From the NCBI RefSeq assembly GCF_004683885.1, contig NZ_CP038440.1:1398001-1462000 (forward strand): DNA of 64,000 nucleotides, written 5' to 3'. Shown piece after piece: positions 54,291-61,109 of the stretch. Under the pieces are notes generated by a model that saw only the letters and a list, made by a program, of their open reading frames with translations, did not search any database and had not been told where the DNA came from. Positions within the stretch are counted from its first letter, which is position 1; every line of letters begins with the position of its first letter. A program made the translations under genes and the position numbers. The stretch is from Brevundimonas sp. MF30-B (GTDB lineage Bacteria; Pseudomonadota; Alphaproteobacteria; Caulobacterales; Caulobacteraceae).

Positions 54291-54928
54291 TGGATCCCAC
54301 CATCGCACATCCGGACCGTGTTCTGCCGCTGCTCGATTTCGCGGGCGTGGCGGTGTTCGCCGCCACCGGCGCCCTGGCCGCCGCGCGGGACAAGCACGAC
54401 CTGGTGACCTTCTCCTTCTTCGCCGCCGTGACAGGCGTCGGCGGCGGCACCCTGCGCGACCTGCTGATCGGCGCGCCAGTCTTCTGGGTGCAGGACTGGC
54501 GCTATATCGCGGTATGTCTGGTGGCTGCGGCGGCGGTCTGGGTGACGGGCAACCGCACCTGGCGCTTCCGCGCCCTGCTGTGGCTCGACGCCCTGGGGCT
54601 GGCGGCCTACGGCGTGATGGGGGCGGCCAAGGCGGCCGCCTTCGGCGTATCGCCGCTGATCTGCATCGTCATGGGAGCACTGACGGCGACCTTCGGAGGC
54701 ATCGTGCGCGACCTGCTGGCCGGCCAGCCCTCGGTGCTGCTGCGCCGCGAGATCACTATCTCGGCCGGCATCCTCGCCGCGGCGACCTTCGTCGGCCTGA
54801 AGACGCTGGGCGTGCCAAGCTGGCCGGCCGCCTTCGCCGGGACCGGGCTGGGCTTTGCGCTGAGGGCCGGCGCCCTGACCTGGGGGTGGAGCCTGCCGTC
54901 CTTCCCCGGCGCGCCGACGCGGCCCTAG
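54290..54928 (+). CDS. TRIC-type (UPF0126) cation-channel family protein
   Basis: This 212-residue protein has six or seven membrane helices in two repeats, each with the family GG-x-x-RDLL motif (GGGTLRDLLIG and GGIVRDLLAG). Prokaryotic members form trimeric potassium-conducting pores; earlier they were called UPF0126. It is coupled to the glycosylase gene and its stop shares CTAG with the convergent arsC. Confidence 0.9.
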   Translation: MDPTIAHPDRVLPLLDFAGVAVFAATGALAAARDKHDLVTFSFFAAVTGVGGGTLRDLLIGAPVFWVQDWRYIAVCLVAAAAVWVTGNRTWRFRALLWLDALGLAAYGVMGAAKAAAFGVSPLICIVMGALTATFGGIVRDLLAGQPSVLLRREITISAGILAAATFVGLKTLGVPSWPAAFAGTGLGFALRAGALTWGWSLPSFPGAPTRP

Positions 54929-55266
54929 ATCAGATCCAGGATCGTCTCGACCGGGCGGCCGATGCGCGCGCCCTTGTCCGTCTCGACGATGGGCCGCTCG
55001 ACCAGCACGGGGCGAGCGATCATGGCGTTCATGATCTTATCGTCAGATGCGCCCGTGTCGGCCAGCTCCACCGCCTCGGCTTCCCGGCGGCGCAGCAGCC
55101 CCGCGAGACCCAGGCCCGATCTTTCGGCCAGACGCATCAAGGTTTCGCGATCCCAGCCGGTCTTCAGATATTCGACCACGGTCGGCTCCACGCCGTGTTC
55201 GCGCAGCAACTCCAGCGCCTTGCGCGAGGTCGAGCATTTCGGATTGTGGAACAGGGTCGGCGTCAT
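54925..55266 (-). CDS. arsC: Arsenate reductase (glutaredoxin-linked, ArsC type)
   Basis: This 113-residue protein begins TPTLFHNPKCSTSR with catalytic Cys11, and carries later Arg residues in LVERPIV and GARIGRP that hold the arsenate. It would reduce arsenate to arsenite using glutaredoxin. The neighbours are not arsenic genes, so a general ArsC/YffB-like role is possible. It lies two bases after the membrane-protein gene and probably shares its transcript. Confidence 0.9.
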   Translation of the reverse strand: MTPTLFHNPKCSTSRKALELLREHGVEPTVVEYLKTGWDRETLMRLAERSGLGLAGLLRRREAEAVELADTGASDDKIMNAMIARPVLVERPIVETDKGARIGRPVETILDLI

Positions 55267-55268
55267 CG

Positions 55269-55802
55269 TCAGCGGGCCGCTTTCAGGCGACGTAGATAGA
55301 CCGCTCCCTTGAGCGCTGCGCCAGACAGCACGACCAGGATGGCTGTAGCCACCCAGTCCACCGCCACCAGCCAGACTGGCACGGGAGATGGGGCGACCTC
55401 GGCCATGCCGCCGGTGAGGATCGCCGCCACGTTCATGAAGGCCCCCCAGCCGGTCAGGATGAGCGCGGCCATGGGGATGAACCGGGTCATCTTCGTCCAC
55501 TGGAGCGCGGCGATCAGTCCATAGACCAGCAGAGTGAAGATGGCGGCGAAGACGGCCGCGACCGGCATGACGAGTTCCAGCGCCACGGCGCCGCCGGCCA
55601 TGTTCTCCAGTTCGGGCGTCGCAAGCGCCATCGCCGCCTGGGGATTGACGCCCATCCAGCCGATCAACACCACGCCTGCCGCCGCATGGGCCATCAGGCC
55701 GACCGCGCCCAGCCGCGCCGCGCGCTGCGCCTCCAGCATGCCGCGCGGTTCGCGCAAAGGATGGGCGGCCTGTAGCCAGGGCTTGAGATCGAAGGATGCC
55801 AT
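55269..55802 (-). CDS. Four-helix membrane protein of unknown function
   Basis: This 177-residue protein has four membrane helices (about 33-53, 72-98, 107-127 and 143-163) and short loops. I do not recognise the family. AGGAGG lies five bases before the ATG. It is transcribed with arsC, but nothing in its sequence suggests arsenic transport. Confidence 0.75.
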   Translation of the reverse strand: MASFDLKPWLQAAHPLREPRGMLEAQRAARLGAVGLMAHAAAGVVLIGWMGVNPQAAMALATPELENMAGGAVALELVMPVAAVFAAIFTLLVYGLIAALQWTKMTRFIPMAALILTGWGAFMNVAAILTGGMAEVAPSPVPVWLVAVDWVATAILVVLSGAALKGAVYLRRLKAAR

Positions 55803-55875
55803 GGCCGCCTCCTATCGTCCGACGCCGCGAGACGCCAGCCTTCACCTTTGAACGCCGCGCCGCTAGGGTCGAGCC

Positions 55876-57132
55876 ATGCGGATTCTGGATGAAGACAGGG
55901 CCGTGCTCGACCATGTCGCGGCGCGGGCCGAGCGCATCGTCGGGCGCGCGGTGGACTGGGCCAATCTGAACTCGGGCAGCCGAAATCGCGGCGGGCTGGA
56001 GGCGGTGCTGGACGCCCTGGAGGCCGAGGCCCGGCGTGTCCTGCCCGAGGCGGCCATCGTGCGCATAGCCACCACGCCTGCGGTGGTCGTTGGCGACGAT
56101 GCCGTGGCGCGAGAAGAAGCCTATTCTGACGCTCTGAGCCTATCGATCCGGCCCCAGGCCCCGATCCAGGTCGTGCTGACCGGCCATTACGACACCGTCT
56201 TCCCGATCGACAGCGCCTTCCAGACCGTGGCCGTTCGCGCGGACGGCGCGCTTAACGGGCCGGGGATCGCCGATATGAAAGGCGGCATCAGCGTCATCCT
56301 GGCGGCGCTGGAGGCGTTCGAGACCCACGCGGCCAAGGGCGGCGTCGGCTGGACCGTGCTGCTCAGCCCGGACGAGGAAATCGGCTCGCCGGGCTCGGCG
56401 TCGTTGCTGGCCGAACTCGGCGCGCGCGGGCATCTGGGCCTGACCTACGAACCCGCCCTGGCGGACGGTTCGATGGCGGGTGCGAGGAAGGGCTCGGGCA
56501 ACTTCCACCTGATCGTGCGCGGCCGGTCCGCCCATGCGGGGCGGGCCTTCCACGAGGGGGCCAACGCCGTGGCCGGCGCGGCCGCCGTCGCCGTCGCCTT
56601 GCACGCCCTCAACGGCCAGCATGAGGGCGTGACGGTCAATGTGGCCAAGATTTCGGGCGGTGCGGCGCTGAACGTCGTGGCCGACCATGCGGTGGTGCGC
56701 TTCAACGTGCGCGTCCCCGACGCCGAGGCGGCCGACTGGATCGCAAAGCAGGTCGACGCCATCGCCGCCCAGCCGCCCTTCGAGGGCCTGAGCCTGGAGC
56801 TGCACGGCGGCTTCACCCGTCCGCCCAAACCCATGGATGCCGCTCAAAGCGCCCTGTTTGAGGCGGTGCGCCAGGCCGGCGAACTGCTGGGCCAGAGCAT
56901 CCGCTGGGCGCCGTCCGGCGGAGTCTGCGAGGGCAATAATCTGCACGCGGCGGGCCTGCCCAACATCGACACCCTGGGGGTGCGCGGCGGCGATATCCAT
57001 TCGGATCAGGAGTTCGCCTGGCCCGACAGCTTCGTCGAACGGGCCCAGCTGAGCGCGCTCATCCTGTGCAAGGTCGCCTCGGGCGAGATCGACGCGCCCG
57101 GGCTCAAGGCCCTGCTTCTGGAGAGCCGCTGA
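55876..57132 (+). CDS. M20-family hydrolase, candidate succinylglutamate desuccinylase
   Basis: This 418-residue zinc hydrolase has the M20 (ArgE/DapE/CPG2) layout: GHYDTVF for the first metal pair, GPGIADMKGG, the catalytic PDEEIGSPGS, and a late His in GGDIHSDQEFAW. A dimerisation domain (about 215-325) interrupts the catalytic one. It is the first gene of the arginine succinyltransferase (AST) operon, overlapping astA by one base (TGATG). The canonical last AST enzyme, AstE, is not present. DapE relatives remove succinyl groups, so I infer that this enzyme replaces AstE. Confidence 0.85.
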   Translation: MRILDEDRAVLDHVAARAERIVGRAVDWANLNSGSRNRGGLEAVLDALEAEARRVLPEAAIVRIATTPAVVVGDDAVAREEAYSDALSLSIRPQAPIQVVLTGHYDTVFPIDSAFQTVAVRADGALNGPGIADMKGGISVILAALEAFETHAAKGGVGWTVLLSPDEEIGSPGSASLLAELGARGHLGLTYEPALADGSMAGARKGSGNFHLIVRGRSAHAGRAFHEGANAVAGAAAVAVALHALNGQHEGVTVNVAKISGGAALNVVADHAVVRFNVRVPDAEAADWIAKQVDAIAAQPPFEGLSLELHGGFTRPPKPMDAAQSALFEAVRQAGELLGQSIRWAPSGGVCEGNNLHAAGLPNIDTLGVRGGDIHSDQEFAWPDSFVERAQLSALILCKVASGEIDAPGLKALLLESR

Positions 57133-58139
57133 TGCTGGTCGTCCGCCCCGCAAATCCCGGCGATCTGGATCACCTGCTGGAGCTAGCCATCCTGTCCGGC
57201 CCCGGCTTCACGAGCCTGCCTGAGGATCCGGACATGCTGGCCGACCGGCTGGACGTCAGCCGCGACAGCTTTTTGGGGCGCCTGGAGCCGCAGGAGCGAT
57301 GGTACACCCTCATGCTGGAGGAAACCGACACCGGCGACGTCGACGGCGTCGGCTCGGTCAAGGCGGCCGTGGGCCTGAAGCGGCCCTTCTTCAGCTTCCG
57401 CGTCGTGAACAACACCCAGTCCTCGCCCTCCCTGGGCGTGAAGCTGGATCAGAAGACGCTGGTGCTGGTCAACGAATGCACCGGCTGGACCGAGGTCGGC
57501 TCGCTGTTTCTGAAGGCGGATCGGCGCAAGGGCGGCGCGGGGCGGCTGCTCAGCCAGTCGCGCTATATGTTGATCGGGGCCGAGCCTGACCTGTTCGCCG
57601 ACAATGTGCTGGCCGAACTGCGCGGGGTCTTTACGCCCGACGGCGCCTGCCCGTTCTGGGACCATGTCGCGCACAAGTTCTTTCCCATGGAGTTCGACGA
57701 GGCCGATCGCATGACCGGCTCGACGGACAAGCAGTTCATCCTCGACCTCGCGCCGCGCCACCCAATCTATATCGAGCTGTTGCCCGAGCCTGCGCGGGCG
57801 GTCATCGGCAAGGTGCATCCGCAGGGCGTGCCCGCCATGGCGCTGCTGGAAAGCGAGGGCTTCCGGCCCAATGGCCTGGTCGACATCTTCGACGCTGGTC
57901 CGACCGTGGCCTGCGGGCGCGACAACATCCGCACGGTCCGCGATGCGCGCAGGCTGAAGGTCGAGATCGTGGACGAGCCGGACGTCGAGCTGGTCAGCCT
58001 GATCTCGACCGACAGCGTCAACGACTTCCGCGCCGTGCGCCAGCGCGTCGAGATCGAGGGAGAGACGGCCCGCCTGAACCGCGAAACGGCGGCGGCGCTG
58101 AAGGTGAAGTCGGGGGACGTCGTAAGGGTGAAATCATGA
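57132..58139 (+). CDS. astA: Arginine N-succinyltransferase
   Basis: This 335-residue enzyme transfers succinate from succinyl-CoA to arginine, the first step of the AST route. It starts MLVVRPANPGDLDHLLELA and has the GNAT-like fold segments GSLFLKADRRKGGAGRLLSQ, then HKFFPMEFDEADRM. The ATG overlaps the M20 stop and the end overlaps astD by ATGA. Confidence 0.96.
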   Translation: MLVVRPANPGDLDHLLELAILSGPGFTSLPEDPDMLADRLDVSRDSFLGRLEPQERWYTLMLEETDTGDVDGVGSVKAAVGLKRPFFSFRVVNNTQSSPSLGVKLDQKTLVLVNECTGWTEVGSLFLKADRRKGGAGRLLSQSRYMLIGAEPDLFADNVLAELRGVFTPDGACPFWDHVAHKFFPMEFDEADRMTGSTDKQFILDLAPRHPIYIELLPEPARAVIGKVHPQGVPAMALLESEGFRPNGLVDIFDAGPTVACGRDNIRTVRDARRLKVEIVDEPDVELVSLISTDSVNDFRAVRQRVEIEGETARLNRETAAALKVKSGDVVRVKS

Positions 58140-59551
58140 GCCAGCTGACCTCGATCGATCCGGCCGCCGAACAGGTGGTCTGGCAGGGCGCCGAGAGCAC
58201 GCCGGGCCAGGTGGCCGACGCCGTCGCGGCCGCGCGCGCAGCCTTCCCCGACTGGGCCGATCGCCCGCGTCAGGACCGGATCGACGCCGTCAAACGCTAT
58301 CAGGCCGCGCTCAAGGCCCGCGCGCCCGAAATGGCCCAGGCCATCAGCCGCGAGACCGGCAAGGCGCTGTGGGAGACCACGGCCGAGCTGGGCTCGATGC
58401 AGGGCAAGGTCGACATCTCCATCCGCGCCTATGACGAGCGCACGGGCGAACGGGCGAATGACACCGCCTTCGGCCGCGCGGTGCTGCGTCACCGCCCGCA
58501 TGGCGTGGCGGCGGTGCTGGGGCCGTTCAACTTCCCGGGCCACCTGCCCAACGGCCATATCGTGCCGGCCCTGCTGGCCGGCGACACGGTGGTGTTCAAA
58601 CCCTCGGAAGAGACGCCGTGGACCGGCCAGCTGATGGCCGAGTGCCTGGCTGAGGCCGATCTGCCGGCCGGGGTCTTCAACCTGGTGCAGGGTGGCCGCG
58701 AGGTGGGCGCGGCCCTGCTGGACCAGCCGATCGACGCCCTGATGTTCACGGGCTCGGGCTCGGCGGGCGCGCACTTCCGCAGAAAGTTCGCCGACGACCC
58801 GCATGTGATCCTGGCGCTGGAGCTGGGCGGCAACAATCCGCTGGTGGTGTGGGACGCCGCTGACGCCGAGGCCGTAGCTGGGCTGGTGGTGCAGTCGGCC
58901 TTTGTCACGACGGGCCAGCGCTGTTCGTGCGCGCGGCGGCTGATCGTGCCGGAAGGTCCGCAGGGCGACGCCATCGTCGAGGCCGTGGCGGCCCTGGTCG
59001 ATCGGCTGATTTTCGCGCCCTGGGACAGCCAGCCCGAGCCCTATGGCGGGCCGCTGATCTCCAAGGCGGCGGCGGCGGCGGCGCTCAAGGCGTTGCAGGA
59101 CCGCATCGACGCCGGCGCGCGGGTGATCCGCGCCTCGGGGCCGGTCGACAATCTGCCGGGCGCCTTCGTACGCCCCGCCCTGATCGACGTGACCGGCGTG
59201 CACGTGCCGGACGAGGAGATGTTCGCCCCATTCCTGTCGGTCACCCGCGTGGCGAGCTTCGACGCCGCGATCCAGGAGGCCAACGCCACCCGATACGGCC
59301 TGTCCGCCGGCCTGGTCAGCGACGATCCGGCGAACTGGGACCGCTTCATCCGCCGCATCCGCGCCGGCGTCGTCAACTTCAACCGCCCCACGACGGGCGC
59401 GGCGGGCGACATGCCCTTCGGCGGCCTGGGCGCCAGCGGCAACCATCGCCCCAGCGCCTATTACGCCGCCGACTACTGCGCCTATCCGGTCGCCAGCTTC
59501 GAAGCGGCGGGGGTGAAGAACATCGAGGGCGAGATGAAGGGCCTGCGATGA
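58136..59551 (+). CDS. astD: Succinylglutamate-semialdehyde dehydrogenase
   Basis: This 471-residue aldehyde dehydrogenase oxidises N-succinylglutamate semialdehyde to N-succinylglutamate with NAD+. The catalytic Cys is in TTGQRCSCARR and the general base Glu in LELGGNNPLVV. The order astA-astD-astB with ATGA overlaps between genes supports the assignment over other aldehyde dehydrogenases. Confidence 0.96.
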   Translation: MSQLTSIDPAAEQVVWQGAESTPGQVADAVAAARAAFPDWADRPRQDRIDAVKRYQAALKARAPEMAQAISRETGKALWETTAELGSMQGKVDISIRAYDERTGERANDTAFGRAVLRHRPHGVAAVLGPFNFPGHLPNGHIVPALLAGDTVVFKPSEETPWTGQLMAECLAEADLPAGVFNLVQGGREVGAALLDQPIDALMFTGSGSAGAHFRRKFADDPHVILALELGGNNPLVVWDAADAEAVAGLVVQSAFVTTGQRCSCARRLIVPEGPQGDAIVEAVAALVDRLIFAPWDSQPEPYGGPLISKAAAAAALKALQDRIDAGARVIRASGPVDNLPGAFVRPALIDVTGVHVPDEEMFAPFLSVTRVASFDAAIQEANATRYGLSAGLVSDDPANWDRFIRRIRAGVVNFNRPTTGAAGDMPFGGLGASGNHRPSAYYAADYCAYPVASFEAAGVKNIEGEMKGLR

Positions 59552-60882
59552 ACCCGGCGGTCGAGGCCAACGCCGACGGGCTGATCGGACCAACGCACTC
59601 CTATGCGGGGCTGTCGCCAGGCAATCTGGCGTCCAGCCTGAACAAAGGCGAGGCGTCGAACCCGCGCGCGGCAGTGCTGCAGGGGCTCGACAAGATGAAG
59701 GCCTTGGCTGACCTCGGCCTGCCGCAGTTCGTGTTGCCGCCGCATGAGCGGCCGAACATTCCGTTTCTGCGCACCCTGGGGTTTGACGGAACGGACGCCC
59801 AGGCTCTGGAGCGGGCGTGGAAAGACGCGCCCAGCTTCGCCGCGGCGGCCTGTTCCGCCTCGCCAATGTGGGCCGCCAATGCCGCAACCGTGACGCCCAG
59901 CGCCGACGCGGCCGACGGGCGGGTGCATTTCACGCCGGCCAATCTGGTGACCAACCTGCACCGCTCGCTTGAGCACCAGCAGACGAAGCGGGCGCTGGAT
60001 GCGCTGTTTCCCGACGCCGAACGGTTCGCGGTCCACGACGCCCTCCGGCCGGTCGGGCATCTGGCGGACGAGGGGGCGGCCAATCATGTGCGACTGTGCG
60101 CCGAGCACGGCGCGCCGGGCGTCAATCTGATGGTCTGGGGCCGCGAGGCCTTCGAAGCCTGGGACGATCCCTATCCGGCCCGCCAGACGCGCGAGGCGTG
60201 TCAGGCCGTGATGCGGCGGCACGGGGCGTCGGGCGCCGTGCTGGCGCGCCAAGGGCGGGCGGCGATCGCGGGCGGCACCTTCCACAACGACGTGGTGTGC
60301 GTCGGCGCGCTGCAGACCCTTTTTTTCCATGACCTGGCTTTCGAGGACACGGAGGAGACCAAGGCCGCGATCCGGCTTGCCGCCGAGGGCCTGTTCGAGC
60401 CGATCTTCGTCGAAGTGGCGTCGGCGGACCTGCCGCTGGCGGACGCGATCTCCAGCTATCTATTCAACTCCATGCTGATCCAGGTGCCGGGGGACGACCG
60501 GCTGACGCTGATCTGCCCGACCGAGACGCGGGACAATCCGCGCAGCCATGCGGTGGCGCAGAGCCTCGCCGGGTCGAATGGGCCGATCGGCCGGGTCGAG
60601 TACGTCGATGTGCGCCAGTCGATGCGAAACGGCGGCGGCCCGGCGTGCCTGCGCCTGCGTGTTGTGCTGACCGAAGCCGAGCTTGCGGCGACCAACCCGG
60701 CCATGCGGTTGACCGACGACCTGCACGGCCGGCTGTCGGCCTGGGCCGAGCGGCACTATCGCGACCGGCTGACGCCCGGCGATCTGGCCGATCCCGCGCT
60801 GCTGGACGAGAGCCGGCGGGCGCTGGACGAACTGACTGGGCTGCTGGGCCTGGGCGGCGGCTTCTATCCGTTCCAGCGGTAG
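59548..60882 (+). CDS. astB: N-succinylarginine dihydrolase
   Basis: This 444-residue enzyme hydrolyses N-succinylarginine to N-succinylornithine, ammonia and carbon dioxide. It starts with DGLIGPTHSYAGLSPGN; the likely catalytic His is in GTFHNDVVCVG and the Cys in NGGGPACLRLR near the C-terminus. The ATG overlaps the astD stop. The transaminase AstC is absent from the window and may be supplied by a general ornithine transaminase. Confidence 0.96.
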   Translation: MNPAVEANADGLIGPTHSYAGLSPGNLASSLNKGEASNPRAAVLQGLDKMKALADLGLPQFVLPPHERPNIPFLRTLGFDGTDAQALERAWKDAPSFAAAACSASPMWAANAATVTPSADAADGRVHFTPANLVTNLHRSLEHQQTKRALDALFPDAERFAVHDALRPVGHLADEGAANHVRLCAEHGAPGVNLMVWGREAFEAWDDPYPARQTREACQAVMRRHGASGAVLARQGRAAIAGGTFHNDVVCVGALQTLFFHDLAFEDTEETKAAIRLAAEGLFEPIFVEVASADLPLADAISSYLFNSMLIQVPGDDRLTLICPTETRDNPRSHAVAQSLAGSNGPIGRVEYVDVRQSMRNGGGPACLRLRVVLTEAELAATNPAMRLTDDLHGRLSAWAERHYRDRLTPGDLADPALLDESRRALDELTGLLGLGGGFYPFQR

Positions 60883-60961
60883 GCTTTTCCCGTCCGCGCA
60901 CCCCCCGAAGGCGACGGTCCAGATGATCCAAGTCGAGATCGGCGCCAGCGGAAAAACACCG

Positions 60962-60988
60962 TCTGAATAGTGTGAATGGTGTGAAATC
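60962..60988 (+). repeat. Three tandem 9-bp near-repeats after astB
   Basis: TCTGAATAG, TGTGAATGG and TGTGAAATC follow each other without spacing in the 227-bp gap between astB and the TamB-like gene. It may be a binding array or chance. The rest of the gap shows no gene and no clear terminator. Confidence 0.4.
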
Positions 60989-61109
60989 GCTCCCTGGCTG
61001 CAGAGGCGGCGATCATAGCACCGTCGGCAGGGGCGCCAGGAAAGTGGGCGGCGCTTTCACGTGGCCCCTTGTTTATCGGAGATAAATTTCATCGCTCGAT
61101 GCGCGATGG

